A stretch of 64,000 nt of DNA from Kutzneria buriramensis (GCF_003387475.1 NZ_QUNO01000003.1:712635-776634); one strand, 5' to 3'. Counted from the stretch's first letter, positions 8,389-17,529 are shown. The notes: generated by a model from the sequence alone, not told the origin. Numbers and translations: made by a program.

Positions 8389-8655
8389 TCAGGATTTCAC
8401 GACGATCCGCGCGTCCCGGGGTCGGTCGAAGCAGGAAGCGCTGACCAGGCCGTAGCCGTCCTCGATGTACACCGTGCCGCTCCGCTCGACGTGCCCGTCG
8501 ACGCAGGTCACGTCCATGGCGAACGCCCCGGTGCCGTGGCACCAGCCCGTCGCGGAGCGGTCGCCGAGCCGGGCGCCGCAGTCGTGCAGGCCGGTGTCGG
8601 CGGCGGCCACGCCGGCCGACAGCAGCATCAGCGCCGCGACCAGCAGCGCCCTCAC
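8389..8655 (-). CDS. Small secreted cysteine-containing protein
   Basis: An 88-residue protein with a signal peptide (V-R-A-L-L-V-A-A-L-M-L-L-S-A-G-V-A-A-A, cleavage expected after A-A-A) and a mature part of about 70 residues with four cysteines, which could form two disulfides. No family recognised. GTG 8655 overlaps the stop of the preceding small membrane protein gene (GTGA), so the two are translationally coupled. It is the third gene of a three-gene insert inside the corrin operon, and cobH starts five bases later. Confidence 0.7.
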   Translation of the reverse strand: MRALLVAALMLLSAGVAAADTGLHDCGARLGDRSATGWCHGTGAFAMDVTCVDGHVERSGTVYIEDGYGLVSASCFDRPRDARIVVKS

Positions 8656-8819
8656 TCCCCCGGCTCCATCTCGACGATCTTCCGCTCGCCGGTGGGCTCC
8701 TCGGCCGGCTCCGGCGCCGCGAACCGGCGCCGCGCCAGGAACCCGGCGGCGGTGACGGCCGAGCCGGCCACGAAGGACACCAGGCACAGCACAAAAACCT
8801 GGCCGAACAACCACGTCAT
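8652..8819 (-). CDS. Small single-pass membrane protein (ArfB/C-like position)
   Basis: A 55-residue protein with one N-terminal membrane helix (residues ~4-28, rich in L, V, A), an R-R-R stop-transfer and a short acidic tail (G-E-R-K-I-V-E-M-E-P-G-E). ATG 8819 overlaps the stop of the BON-domain gene (ATGA). Size, topology and position behind a BON protein recall arfB in the M. tuberculosis arfABC (Rv0899-0901) operon. That relation is inferred from layout, not from clear sequence identity. Confidence 0.7.
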   Translation of the reverse strand: MTWLFGQVFVLCLVSFVAGSAVTAAGFLARRRFAAPEPAEEPTGERKIVEMEPGE

Positions 8820-9442
8820 CAGGCACTCCTGGTCTTGTCCACAACGACACCGCTGCCGTACAGCCGCCCGAGCAGCTTGGCGGTGCTGGCCTTGCGCGCG
8901 GCGTCCGGCTGCACCCCGTCCAGCACCACCCGACCGTCCACGACGGACACCTTCACGTCCGTGCCCGGCGCCTGCGTCAGCACCGACACCAGGGCGGCGA
9001 CCGCGGTCGTGGTCATCGCGAAGTCGGTGTCGGGGCTGGTCGTGGTGTGGTCGACGAGCGTGCGGCCGTGCGTGTACTCCCCGATCACCTGGAGATACTG
9101 CTTGCGCCACGCGTCCCGCTGGGTGGTGCCGGTGACCACGACCTGGCTGTCGTCGACGGCGATCGTCAACGGCGCCAACGCCGGCTCGCGCGCGCTCACC
9201 GTCCGCACGCCGGGCAGCGCCTGCACGACTTCCTTGGCCGCCGGGATCCGCTCGAACGGCACGCCGACCAGCGTCACGTCCCGGCCGCTGACCACCACGT
9301 CGCCCACGCCGTTCAACGCCTTCGACGATTCGGCGCTGATCTGGCGTTCGATGTCGCCGCCCTGCACGGCGATGCCGACCAGCGCCAGCGCTGCGGGGAC
9401 GGCGACGGCGGACGTCAGCCAGTATCGGGTCCAGGGGCGCAC
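8819..9442 (-). CDS. BON-domain membrane protein, ArfA/OmpATb-like without OmpA domain
   Basis: A 207-residue protein with an N-terminal membrane anchor (residues ~8-27) followed by repeated BON-like alpha/beta units. Strand-turn motifs G-D-V-V-V-S-G-R-D-V-T-L-V-G-V, V-V-V-T-G-T-T and G-R-V-V-L-D-G-V are regularly spaced by amphipathic helices. M. tuberculosis ArfA has this BON part plus a C-terminal OmpA peptidoglycan-binding domain, which is missing here. It probably faces the cell wall. GTG 9442 heads a three-gene overlapping cluster placed between cbiG and cobH. A link to the ArfA family is likely; a link to cobalamin is only positional. Confidence 0.72.
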   Translation of the reverse strand: MRPWTRYWLTSAVAVPAALALVGIAVQGGDIERQISAESSKALNGVGDVVVSGRDVTLVGVPFERIPAAKEVVQALPGVRTVSAREPALAPLTIAVDDSQVVVTGTTQRDAWRKQYLQVIGEYTHGRTLVDHTTTSPDTDFAMTTTAVAALVSVLTQAPGTDVKVSVVDGRVVLDGVQPDAARKASTAKLLGRLYGSGVVVDKTRSA

Positions 9443-9514
9443 GGTCCGTGTCTACCGGTCGTGCGCCGGCATCGGACACAGGCTGGCCGACGGTTCACCC
9501 GGCCGTGCGACGCC

Positions 9515-10531
9515 CTATGGCCTGATGCGGGCCGCGGCGACGGTGACGTTCACGCCTTTCGCCTTCGGCACCACCAGTTCCACGGCCCGCCCCTCGGCCA
9601 TCTCCGCAGCCGCGTAGAGCGCGGCGGCCTCGGCGACGCTGGGCGTGCCGGTCTCCCGCTGCACCACCGGACTCGGGTTGGGAACGTCCACAGTGGACAG
9701 CGTGTCGGCCGGGTAGGTGAGCAGCTTCGGCGGGGCCTCGCCGATGCTGCCCTGGCCGTGCCAGAAGTTCCAGTCCTCCAACGCCTGGAGCACGCCCTCC
9801 TCGCGGGCCTTGAGGTCGATGCTCGCGAACGCCCGCACCGCGCGCAGGTCCAGCCCGAAGTCCCACTCCAGCATGGACAGCACGGAGGTGACCTCGTCGC
9901 CGGACACGCCCGTGGACGCGCCGAGCCCGACCACCAGCGTGCGCGGCACGATGCGCAGCAGCTCGCCGTCGGCCGCCGGCTCGGCCAACCGGTCGTCGAT
10001 CAGAATCGTCCAGCGTGCGGCGTGTGTCTGGCCGACGTTGTCGGGCATCGGCGGCAGCTCGTAGCCCATCGGGTTGAGCAGCCGGATCGGCTCGCCGTCG
10101 AGCATCGCCGCCGCGCACTCGGCGATGTCGCCGTCCACGGTGGCGTCGAGCTGCTCGACCAGCTGCTCCAGCACGGTGTCGCCGGTGTTGTCGCTGCCGC
10201 TGGACTGCACCATCGTCAGGTCGAGCACCTCGGCGATGCGGTCGGCGAGCGCGTTGGCCCCGCCGGAGCTGCCGCCGGCCAGCACCACGACGAAGCCCTC
10301 GGTGACACACACGACCGCCGGCGAGGACTCGTCCTGCACCAGCATCGGCGCGATGCTGCGGACGGCCGCGCCGGTCGGCATCAGCAGCACCGCCGAGCCC
10401 AGCTTGCCCCACATCCGGTGCACGGCCTGGTGCACGGGGCCGTCCGCGACCACGGTGTCCCGGCCCAGTTTCGTCGACAGCTCGACGGCGAGCTTGCGCT
10501 GCTCCGCGTCGATGGCGAACAACCCGATCAT
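9515..10531 (-). CDS. cbiG: Cobalt-precorrin-5A hydrolase-type protein CbiG
   Basis: A 338-residue protein with the three-part CbiG layout. The N-terminal domain has M-P-T-G-A-A-V-R-S-I-A-P and G-G-A-N-A-L-A. A middle linker follows. The C-terminal domain has V-V-G-L-G-A-S-T-G-V-S and T-G-T-P-S-V-A-E-A-A-A-L. CbiG opens the delta-lactone of (cobalt-)precorrin-5A and releases C2 as acetaldehyde; its C-terminal domain alone corresponds to CobE. The N-terminal G-H before G-G-A-N, usual in the family, reads S-S here. ATG 10531 overlaps the cobL stop (ATGA). Having full-length CbiG beside late-insertion enzymes (CobN, ChlID) is seen in actinobacteria and blurs the aerobic/anaerobic split. Confidence 0.85.
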   Translation of the reverse strand: MIGLFAIDAEQRKLAVELSTKLGRDTVVADGPVHQAVHRMWGKLGSAVLLMPTGAAVRSIAPMLVQDESSPAVVCVTEGFVVVLAGGSSGGANALADRIAEVLDLTMVQSSGSDNTGDTVLEQLVEQLDATVDGDIAECAAAMLDGEPIRLLNPMGYELPPMPDNVGQTHAARWTILIDDRLAEPAADGELLRIVPRTLVVGLGASTGVSGDEVTSVLSMLEWDFGLDLRAVRAFASIDLKAREEGVLQALEDWNFWHGQGSIGEAPPKLLTYPADTLSTVDVPNPSPVVQRETGTPSVAEAAALYAAAEMAEGRAVELVVPKAKGVNVTVAAARIRP

Positions 10532-11724
10532 GACCGCACTCCCCACAACACCGTCACCGGGTTGACCGCCGACAGCCGGCTCGACCCGTCGGGCAGGTCG
10601 GCCAGCCGGGACGCCGACAGCTGCACGCCCTCGACCCGGTAACCGCTCTCCCGCAACGCATCCCGCGCCGGCGCGACCCGGTCCACCGCCGCCAGCGACA
10701 CCACCATCCGCGGTGCGCCGACGCTGGCCGCCGCCCGCACCACCTTCGTCCCGCCGCCGCCGACGAAGATCGCGTCCGGCTCGGGCATTCCGTGCACGGC
10801 GGCCAGGAACTCCGCCTCCACCACCCGCACGTCCACGCCGTGCGTGGTGACGTTGGCGATGATCCGCACGCACTGCACGGGATCCCGCTCCACGGCGACG
10901 ACCGCCGCGCCGAACCGCGCGCATTCCACCGCGACGGAGCCTGATCCCGCGCCCACGTCCCAGATCAGCGTGCCCGGCGCGGGCGCGAGCTTGGCCAGCG
11001 CCAGCGCCCGGACCTCGGCCTTGGTCACCATGCCGTCGCGGTGCGCGAAGTCGTCCTCCGGCAGCGCCCACCCGCTCGTGCCGGGCAGCGGCTCGCCGCC
11101 GGCCAGCCAGCCGCGCGGCGCGACCGCGTCCGGATCGGCAAGGCACAGCACGACATTCGGCTCCCGCCACGTCCGACGGGCGGCATCGGCGGCGTCCACA
11201 GTGGACAGAATTTCGTCGCCGCCGATGTCCTCGGCCACCACGAAGGTCCGCCGCCAGCCGGTCAGCCCGGCCGCCAGCTCCGCCGGGCCCGCGCCGGGCG
11301 CGGTCAGCACCGCGACCGCGGGCCGCGCGCGGCAGACGTTCAGCGCCTGGCGCAGCCCGCGGCCGTGCGCGCTGACCACCGTGACGTCGTCCCACGGCCG
11401 GCCGACGAGCGCGGCCAGCCGCTGCACGCTGGACGGGGCCGGCACCACCTGCGGCCGGATTCCCTTGTCCCGCAACGCCCTCAGCACGCCGAAGTAGCCC
11501 GGGTCGCCGGAGGCGAGCACCACCGCCGGCCCATGCTCGGCGGTGTGCGCGGCCAGCGCCTCCAGCGCCTTGTCCAGCGCCCCCAGCTCGATGGTGGTGG
11601 CGCCGTTGCGGACGTGCAGCTCCAGGTGCCGACGACCGCCGACGACCAGGGTCGCCTTGTCCAGCAGCGCCTCGCCGCCGGGCGGCAGCGCGGCCCCGTC
11701 CACCCCGATCACGGTGATCGTCAT
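10528..11724 (-). CDS. cobL: Precorrin-6Y C5,15-methyltransferase (decarboxylating), CbiE-CbiT fusion
   Basis: A 398-residue bifunctional enzyme. The N-terminal CbiE-like tetrapyrrole methylase domain (residues 1-200; A-S-G-D-P-G-Y-F-G near 70, P-A-P-S-S-V near 95) methylates C5. The C-terminal CbiT-like class I methyltransferase (residues 205-398; I-W-D-V-G-A-G-S-G-S-V-A-V-E-C, F-V-G-G-G-G-T-K) methylates C15 and decarboxylates the C12 acetate. It converts precorrin-6B (6Y) to precorrin-8X, the substrate of the CobH homologue in this operon. It starts four bases after the cobM stop and overlaps cbiG at its end. Confidence 0.93.
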   Translation of the reverse strand: MTITVIGVDGAALPPGGEALLDKATLVVGGRRHLELHVRNGATTIELGALDKALEALAAHTAEHGPAVVLASGDPGYFGVLRALRDKGIRPQVVPAPSSVQRLAALVGRPWDDVTVVSAHGRGLRQALNVCRARPAVAVLTAPGAGPAELAAGLTGWRRTFVVAEDIGGDEILSTVDAADAARRTWREPNVVLCLADPDAVAPRGWLAGGEPLPGTSGWALPEDDFAHRDGMVTKAEVRALALAKLAPAPGTLIWDVGAGSGSVAVECARFGAAVVAVERDPVQCVRIIANVTTHGVDVRVVEAEFLAAVHGMPEPDAIFVGGGGTKVVRAAASVGAPRMVVSLAAVDRVAPARDALRESGYRVEGVQLSASRLADLPDGSSRLSAVNPVTVLWGVRS

Positions 11725-11728
11725 CAGC

Positions 11729-12880
11729 TCACCCGCTCTTGCGTGTCCTCTTCGCCTGCGTGGTCCGTGCCTTGGCCGGCTGCTGCTTCGCGGTCGGCTT
11801 GGTGGCCCCGGTCTGGTTGGTCCTGGCCGTGGTCCGCGGGGCGGCGGGCTTGATCGCCGCCGGGGACACGGTCACCTTCTGCGGCTCCTCGGCCGCCACG
11901 TCGTCCAGGCTGGTCTGGTCGGCGTCCGGCTGCTTGGCCGCGGCCTTCGGCGCGGGCGCCTTGGTCCGGGCGTCGGCCTGCCAGTTGTGCACCGCGCGCC
12001 AGGCGGCCTGCGAGGTCTCGCCGGACGCCTGCACCGGCACCTCGCTACGTGCTGCGGCGATGCGGTTGGTGCGGCCGGCCCGCGCCGACCAGGAGGTCCG
12101 GCGCGCGGCGCGCTCGCTACCCGGCTCCAGGGCCTCCTCGACCGGCTCGGCGCTCTCCGTGCGGCGGTAGCGGGCCTTGGTGCCCGGGGCCATCGCCTTG
12201 CCCACCAGGAACAGCGTGTGCCGCCACAGCTTGCGCTGCTTGACGGTCGCCTCCAGCTCGCCGAGCGTGGTGTTCAGCAGCAGCTCGTCCGGCCACGTCG
12301 TCTTGTACGCCACCACGACCGGCGTGTCCGCGCCGTAGCCGCCCTCGGTGAGCTCCTCGACGAGCTGCGCGGTGCGGGCCGCCGCCACGAAGACGCCCAT
12401 CGTCGCGCCGTGCCCGGCGAGCTGGCGGATCTGGGTGGCGTCCGGCAGCGCGGTGGCGTCCACCCGGGTGAGGATCACCGACTGGTCCACATCGGTCAGC
12501 TCGCGGCCGACCGCGGACACCGCCGCCGACACCTGCGACACGCCCGGCACGATCTCGGTCTCGACGCCGATCCGGCGGCAGGCGTCGACCTGGTCGCGCA
12601 CCGCGCCCCAGAGCACCGGGTCGCCGGTGATCATCCGGACCACCTGGAGCTTGTCCCGCGCGGCCCGCCGGAACAGCTCCACGACGTCGTCCCCGCCGGT
12701 TCGCGACAGGTCGATCAGCTCGGCGTCGGCACGCACGTGCTCGCGGACGCACTCGGCGTCGACCAGACTCGGCGCCCAGACCACCACGTCCGCGTCGGCC
12801 AACCTGCGTGCGCCGCGCACGGTGATCAGATCGGCGGCGCCCGGACCCGCGCCGACGAAGGACACCAACCCCGACTTCAC
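11729..12880 (-). CDS. cobM: Precorrin-4 C11-methyltransferase with long basic tail
   Basis: A 383-residue protein. Residues 1-250 match precorrin-4 C11-methyltransferase: F-V-G-A-G-P-G-A-A-D-L-I-T-V-R-G, V-R-M-I-T-G-D-P-V-L-W-G-A, P-G-V-S-Q-V-S-A. The family usually ends near 250 residues. Here about 130 further residues are rich in Ala, Thr, Lys, Arg and Pro, look disordered, and end K-A-R-T-T-Q-A-K-R-T-R-K-S-G. GTG 12880 has a GGGGAG upstream and overlaps the cobI stop (GTGA), so the pair is coupled. The tail is in the same frame with the same codon bias. Its role is unknown; binding to RNA, membrane or partners would fit the composition. Confidence 0.88.
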   Translation of the reverse strand: MKSGLVSFVGAGPGAADLITVRGARRLADADVVVWAPSLVDAECVREHVRADAELIDLSRTGGDDVVELFRRAARDKLQVVRMITGDPVLWGAVRDQVDACRRIGVETEIVPGVSQVSAAVSAVGRELTDVDQSVILTRVDATALPDATQIRQLAGHGATMGVFVAAARTAQLVEELTEGGYGADTPVVVAYKTTWPDELLLNTTLGELEATVKQRKLWRHTLFLVGKAMAPGTKARYRRTESAEPVEEALEPGSERAARRTSWSARAGRTNRIAAARSEVPVQASGETSQAAWRAVHNWQADARTKAPAPKAAAKQPDADQTSLDDVAAEEPQKVTVSPAAIKPAAPRTTARTNQTGATKPTAKQQPAKARTTQAKRTRKSG

Positions 12881-13614
12881 AACTGCTCCCCTCTCCCGCC
12901 TCGGGGCGGAAGTATCACGACCGTGGACAAGTACGGCGCAGCAACCGACTCGTCCACATCGGACAGGGGGAGCACCCGCGCCCGATCCGTGCCGAGATGC
13001 TCGGCGTACACCGAGCGGTCCAGCGCCCCGGCGGCCACGATCTCGGCTTTCAGCTCGTCGAGACGACGGCCGCCCTTGTAGGCGACGACCGTACCGCCAC
13101 CCCGCAAGGCCGCCCGCAGCCCGGTCACCTCTCGGGTCACGGGCACCAGGGTGAGCGACTCGACGCCCTCGACCAGATGGAGTCCGGCGGTGCTGGCGGC
13201 CGCCTGCATGGCGGTGATGCCGGGGCTGAGGACCACTTCCACCTCGGGCAGCAACCGCCGAACGGTGGCCGCGAGGTAGGTGAAAGTGGAGTAGATCATC
13301 GGGTCGCCGATGGTCGCGAACACCGCGCTGCCGCCCTTTTCGCGCAGATGTTCGGCGACTCGCGTGCCCGCGGCGTCCCACAGTTCGTTACGACGTTGTT
13401 GTGAACCGCGCACGTCGTCGTTGAGCGCGAACACCAGTCGCTCGATCGGGGCGTCGACCGGCAGGTGCGCGCGGACCACGGCCTCCGAGCGGCCCTCCTC
13501 CTCGGTCGACATCACCGGCACGAAGACGCGGCCGGCCGCCTTGAGCTCGCGCAGGCCGGCGAGGGTGAGCAGCTCCGGGTCGCCGGGGCCGACGCCGAGT
13601 CCGACCAGTCTCAC
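12877..13614 (-). CDS. cobI: Precorrin-2 C20-methyltransferase
   Basis: A 245-residue tetrapyrrole methylase. Motifs: V-G-L-G-V-G-P-G-D-P-E-L-L-T-L near the start, F-A-T-I-G-D-P-M-I-Y-S-T-F near residue 105, and S-P-G-I-T-A-M-Q-A-A. It adds the C20 methyl to make precorrin-3A. In many actinobacteria CobI is fused to CobJ; here it is a stand-alone CobI, and no cobJ is seen in the window. GTG 13614 overlaps the cobB stop by four bases, and its own end overlaps cobM. Confidence 0.92.
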   Translation of the reverse strand: MRLVGLGVGPGDPELLTLAGLRELKAAGRVFVPVMSTEEEGRSEAVVRAHLPVDAPIERLVFALNDDVRGSQQRRNELWDAAGTRVAEHLREKGGSAVFATIGDPMIYSTFTYLAATVRRLLPEVEVVLSPGITAMQAAASTAGLHLVEGVESLTLVPVTREVTGLRAALRGGGTVVAYKGGRRLDELKAEIVAAGALDRSVYAEHLGTDRARVLPLSDVDESVAAPYLSTVVILPPRGGRGEQL

Positions 13615-14942
13615 TTCGTGCACCTTTCGACGAACCGCCTGATGGCCTGCGGGGCGCCGGCCGGATGTGTGTGCAGGTAGGAGGCGTGCACGCCGCCGTG
13701 GACGAAGCCCTCGGGCTCGGCGTCGCGCCACCGCCACGCCGGTTGGTCGCCGTGCCGGGGCGTGACGGCGGTGCGGTGGAACTCGTGTCCCGTCACCCGG
13801 TCCCCGATCGAGTGCAATGTTGACTCGACCGGGGCTAGAGCGTCGCGGTACCCGAGGGTCAGTCGGGAAGTCATGGCCGCTACGGCCGGCAGCACGCCGC
13901 ACATCGGCAGGCCGTCGAGTTCCCGCGCGAGGTAGAGCAGGCCGCCGCATTCGGCGTGCACAGGCGCGCCGCTGGCGGCCAGCTCGGCGACCTCCCGCCG
14001 CAGCGAGTCGTTCGCGGACAGCTCGGCGGCGTGCTGCTCGGGGAAGCCGCCCGGCAGCACGAGACCGGCGGTTCCATCGGGGAGTTCCTTGTCCCGCAAC
14101 GGATCCACCACGGCCACCTGCGCGCCGGCCGCCTTGAGCAGCTCCACGTGTTCGGCGTACCCGAACGTGAAGGCCGATCCCCCGGCCACCGCGACGACGG
14201 GCCGGGCGCTCACCGGATCGACGTCCGGCGACCACGGTTGCGCCGTCAACGACGGCGCGGTCGCCGCCAGCGCGGACACCTCGTCCAGGTCCACGCCGGC
14301 GGCAACGGAGTCCGCCATCGCCTCGACCGCTTGCACCGCAACGGATCCGTGCTCCGCGGCGGTAACGAGACCGAGGTGCCGCGACGGCACCTCCAACCCC
14401 TGCGACCGCCGCACGACCCCCAGCACGTCGAGGCCGATCTCGTCGCATGCCTCGGTCAGCACCTGCTCGTGCCGCTCCGACCCGACCTGGTTCAGGATCA
14501 CTCCGGCCAGGCGGACGGTGGCGTCGTAGGAACGGAACCCGTGCAGGAGAGCCGCGAGGCTGCGGCCCTGCCCCCGGCCGTCGACCACCAGCACGACCGG
14601 CGCCTGCAACAACGACGCCACATGGGCGGTGGAACCGAAGCCGTCCGTTCCGATGCGGCCGTCGAACAGGCCCATCACGCCCTCGATCACGGCGATGTCG
14701 GCGCCGTGCGAGCCGTGCCGGCACAGCGGCGCGATCCGCTCCTCGCCGACCAGCACCGGGTCGAGGTTCCGGCCGGGCCGGCCGGCGGCCAGCGTGTGGT
14801 AGCCGGGGTCGATGTAGTCCGGGCCGACCTTGAACGGGGCCACCCGGCCGCCGCGCCGCCGCAGCGCGGCCATCAGCCCGGTGGCCACCGTGGTCTTGCC
14901 GCTGCCCGACGACGGCGCGGCGATCACCAGCCTGGCTACCAC
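13611..14942 (-). CDS. cobB: Hydrogenobyrinate/cobyrinate a,c-diamide synthase
   Basis: A 443-residue glutamine amidotransferase-dependent synthase. The N-terminal P-loop (A-P-S-S-G-S-G-K-T-T), F-K-V-G-P-D-Y-I-D-P and E-G-V-M-G-L-F-D-G define the ATP-binding synthase half. The C-terminal triad-type glutaminase has L-P-G-G-F-P-E near 310 and the nucleophile Cys in H-A-E-C-G-G-L-L-Y-L. It amidates the a and c side chains using ATP and glutamine. GTG 14942 overlaps the cobO end by seven bases; the frame upstream has no family sequence. Confidence 0.94.
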   Translation of the reverse strand: MVARLVIAAPSSGSGKTTVATGLMAALRRRGGRVAPFKVGPDYIDPGYHTLAAGRPGRNLDPVLVGEERIAPLCRHGSHGADIAVIEGVMGLFDGRIGTDGFGSTAHVASLLQAPVVLVVDGRGQGRSLAALLHGFRSYDATVRLAGVILNQVGSERHEQVLTEACDEIGLDVLGVVRRSQGLEVPSRHLGLVTAAEHGSVAVQAVEAMADSVAAGVDLDEVSALAATAPSLTAQPWSPDVDPVSARPVVAVAGGSAFTFGYAEHVELLKAAGAQVAVVDPLRDKELPDGTAGLVLPGGFPEQHAAELSANDSLRREVAELAASGAPVHAECGGLLYLARELDGLPMCGVLPAVAAMTSRLTLGYRDALAPVESTLHSIGDRVTGHEFHRTAVTPRHGDQPAWRWRDAEPEGFVHGGVHASYLHTHPAGAPQAIRRFVERCTK

Positions 14943-15550
14943 TCGATCCCCCGCTGGCCCTTCTGGCCGGCGTCCATGGGGTGCTTGACCTTGGTCATCT
15001 CCACCACGAGGTCGGCGGCGTCCACCAGCTTCTCCGGCGCGTTCCGGCCGGTGATCACGACGTGCTGGAAGCCGGGGCGGTCGCGCAGCGTGGCCACCAC
15101 CTCGTCGACGTCGACCCAGCCCCACTTCAGGGGGTAGGTGAACTCGTCGAGCACGTACAGGCCGTGCTCCTCGGCGGCGAGCCGGCGCTGGATCTCCCGC
15201 CAGCCCTCCAGCGCGGCGGCGGCGTGGTCCTCGTCGCTGCCGGGCTTGCGGGTCCACGACCAGCCCTCGCCCATCTTGTGCCACGCCACCGGGCCGCCCT
15301 GGCCGGTGCGCTCGTGCACCTCGCCCAGCGCCCGGAACGCGGCCTCCTCGCCGACCTTCCACTTCGCCGATTTCACGAACTGGAATACGCCGATGGACCA
15401 GCCCTGGTTCCAGCCGCGCAGGGCCAGCCCGAAGGCGGCGGTGGACTTGCCCTTCATCACGCCGGTGTGCACGACGACCAGCGGCCGGTTGCGGCGCTGC
15501 CTGGTGGTCAGGCCGTCGGCGGGGACGACTTCCGGCTTTCCCTGTGGCAT
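14936..15550 (-). CDS. cobO: Cob(I)yrinic acid a,c-diamide adenosyltransferase
   Basis: A 204-residue CobO/BtuR/CobA-type enzyme. It has the P-loop V-H-T-G-V-M-K-G-K-S-T-A, the F-V-K-S-A-K-W motif, V-L-D-E-F-T-Y-P-L and V-I-T-G-R-N-A-P. It transfers the 5'-deoxyadenosyl group from ATP to reduced cobalt. ATG 15550 follows the chlID stop after one base (TGACATG), so translation is coupled. Its end overlaps cobB. Matches the order chelatase-cobO-cobB known in mycobacteria. Confidence 0.94.
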   Translation of the reverse strand: MPQGKPEVVPADGLTTRQRRNRPLVVVHTGVMKGKSTAAFGLALRGWNQGWSIGVFQFVKSAKWKVGEEAAFRALGEVHERTGQGGPVAWHKMGEGWSWTRKPGSDEDHAAAALEGWREIQRRLAAEEHGLYVLDEFTYPLKWGWVDVDEVVATLRDRPGFQHVVITGRNAPEKLVDAADLVVEMTKVKHPMDAGQKGQRGIEW

Positions 15551-15551
15551 G

Positions 15552-17495
15552 TCAGGCCGCCCTCGTCGCTCGCACCACACCGGCCACCTGCTCGGCCGAC
15601 AGCTGTTCCAACCGCAGGCAGACGCCGTCCAGCGCCGTCGCCAGCTTGTCGGCGAGGCCGAGCCGGACGGGCCCGTTCTCGCAGTCCACCACCACCGTGG
15701 CGACGCCGTCGGCCGCGAGCATCGCCGCCGCCCTGAGCGAATCCTGCACGGGGTCGTGCCCGGGACGCGCGGCGGTGGCGCGGCCGTCCGTGACGACGAC
15801 CAGCAGCGGTCGCCGGCGCGGATCGCGCAGGCGTTCCACCGACAACACCTTGTGCGCCTTCAACAAACCGTCCGCCAGCGGCGTGCGGCCGCCGGTGCGG
15901 AGCTTGCGCAGGCGGGCCACCGCGGCGTCCACGGACGACGTCGGCGGCAGCGCCACCTGCGCCTCGGTGCCGCGGAACGTCACCACGCCGACCTTGTCCC
16001 GCCGCTGATACGCGTCACGCAGCAGCGACAGCACAGCGCCGCTCACCGCCGACATGCGCTGCCGTGCGGCCATGGAGCCGGAGGCGTCGACGGCGAACAG
16101 GACGAGGTTGCCTTCCTTGCCCTCACGCACGGCGAGTCGCAGATCCTCGCCCGTGAGCCGGAGCCCCGCGCCGTCACGCCCACGCGCCCGCTGGTGCGGG
16201 GCGGCAGCGGTGACAGTGCCGATGAGGTGCAGGCCGTGACCGTCCACGGTGGAGGAACGCACCGTGCGACCGCCGGTCGACCGCGCACGGGACCGTCGCC
16301 CGGGAGCGCCCTCGCCGACACCGGGAACCTGCAACAGCCGGGCCTTGAACGCCGACGAGGGCGCGGCCGGGGCCTGGTCCTTCGGCGCCTTGCCCTCGCC
16401 TTGCTGCTGTTGCTGTTGTTGCGGCGCCTGCGATTCCGGTGGGCTCTCGCCGCCGTCGGGGTCATCGTCCGGGTCGTCGTCGATCTCGGCGGAGGCCTGC
16501 TGCATCGCCTCTTGCAGCTGCTGCTCGTCGACACCGGGCTCGTCGAACGGGTCTCGCCGGCGGCGGTGCGGCAGCGCCAGCCGGACCGCGATCTCCACGT
16601 CCTCCTCGGTGACGGTGTTCGCCCCGCGCCACGCGCAGTGCGCGCTGGCCGTGCGGGCCACCACCAGGTCCGCACGCATGCCGTCCACCTCGAACGCCGC
16701 GCACACGGCCGCGATCCGGCGCAGCTCCGTGTCCGGCAGCACCACGTTCGGCAGCTCCGCGCGTGCCTTCACGATCCGCGCCGCGAGCTCCGCATCCGCG
16801 TCCGCCCAATCCGCCGCGAAGCCCGCGGGGTCCGCCTCGTACGACAGACGCCGGCGGATGACCTCCGTACGGGTCGAGACGTCCCGTGACGCCAGCACCT
16901 GCACCGTGAGCCCGAAGCGGTCCAGCAGCTGCGGGCGTAGCTCCCCCTCCTCGGGGTTCATCGTGCCCACGAGCAGGAACGACGCCGCGTGCGACACGGA
17001 CACGCCCTCGCGCTCCACGTGCGCACGCCCCATCGCCGCCGCATCCAGCAGCAGGTCCACGAGGTGGTCGTGCAGGAGGTTGACCTCGTCCACGTACAGG
17101 ACGCCGCGGTGCGCGGCCGCCAGCAGACCCGGCTGGTACGCGCGCACGCCCTCGGTCAGCGCCCGCTCCAGGTCCAGCGAGCCGACCAGGCGGTCCTCCG
17201 TGGCACCGACCGGCAGCTCCACCAGCCGTGACGGCCGACGGTCGGCGCCCGCGCCGTGCGGGCCGTCCGGGCAGTCGGGGTCGGGGTTGGCCGGGTCGCA
17301 CGCGAACCGGCAGCCCGGCACCACGTCCAGGTCCGGCAGCAGCGCGGCGAGCGCCCGCACGATGGTCGACTTGGCGGTGCCCTTCTCGCCGCGCACGAGC
17401 ACGCCGCCGATGGCCGGGTGCACCGCGTTGAGCAGCAGCGACAGTCGTAGGTCGTCGTGGCCGACGACCGCCGAGAACGGGAAGCGGGGTGCCAT
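15552..17495 (-). CDS. Magnesium/cobalt chelatase ChlI-ChlD fusion
   Basis: A 647-residue AAA+/VWA fusion. Residues ~5-330 are a ChlI-type AAA+ ATPase ([18 protein letters not shown]). A linker (~345-400) is acidic, then Gln-rich (seven consecutive Q) and Pro-rich. Residues ~455-647 are a von Willebrand A domain with a MIDAS motif D-A-S-G-S and a distal T-D-G-R-A-T. It probably powers CobN (31722-35378), replacing CobS/CobT. ATG 17495 is preceded by GAGGAAGGA and is the first gene behind a cobalamin riboswitch. A near relative is M. tuberculosis Rv2850c. Confidence 0.9.
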   Translation of the reverse strand: MAPRFPFSAVVGHDDLRLSLLLNAVHPAIGGVLVRGEKGTAKSTIVRALAALLPDLDVVPGCRFACDPANPDPDCPDGPHGAGADRRPSRLVELPVGATEDRLVGSLDLERALTEGVRAYQPGLLAAAHRGVLYVDEVNLLHDHLVDLLLDAAAMGRAHVEREGVSVSHAASFLLVGTMNPEEGELRPQLLDRFGLTVQVLASRDVSTRTEVIRRRLSYEADPAGFAADWADADAELAARIVKARAELPNVVLPDTELRRIAAVCAAFEVDGMRADLVVARTASAHCAWRGANTVTEEDVEIAVRLALPHRRRRDPFDEPGVDEQQLQEAMQQASAEIDDDPDDDPDGGESPPESQAPQQQQQQQGEGKAPKDQAPAAPSSAFKARLLQVPGVGEGAPGRRSRARSTGGRTVRSSTVDGHGLHLIGTVTAAAPHQRARGRDGAGLRLTGEDLRLAVREGKEGNLVLFAVDASGSMAARQRMSAVSGAVLSLLRDAYQRRDKVGVVTFRGTEAQVALPPTSSVDAAVARLRKLRTGGRTPLADGLLKAHKVLSVERLRDPRRRPLLVVVTDGRATAARPGHDPVQDSLRAAAMLAADGVATVVVDCENGPVRLGLADKLATALDGVCLRLEQLSAEQVAGVVRATRAA

Positions 17496-17529
17496 GCCAA
17501 GTCCTTCCTCGGGTGTCCACGCCCGGGTC

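Noticed and set aside
9515..11395. Single 626-codon frame covering cbiG and part of cobL
   Set aside because: The true CbiG starts at ATG 10531 inside this frame; the upstream part is cobL in the wrong frame.
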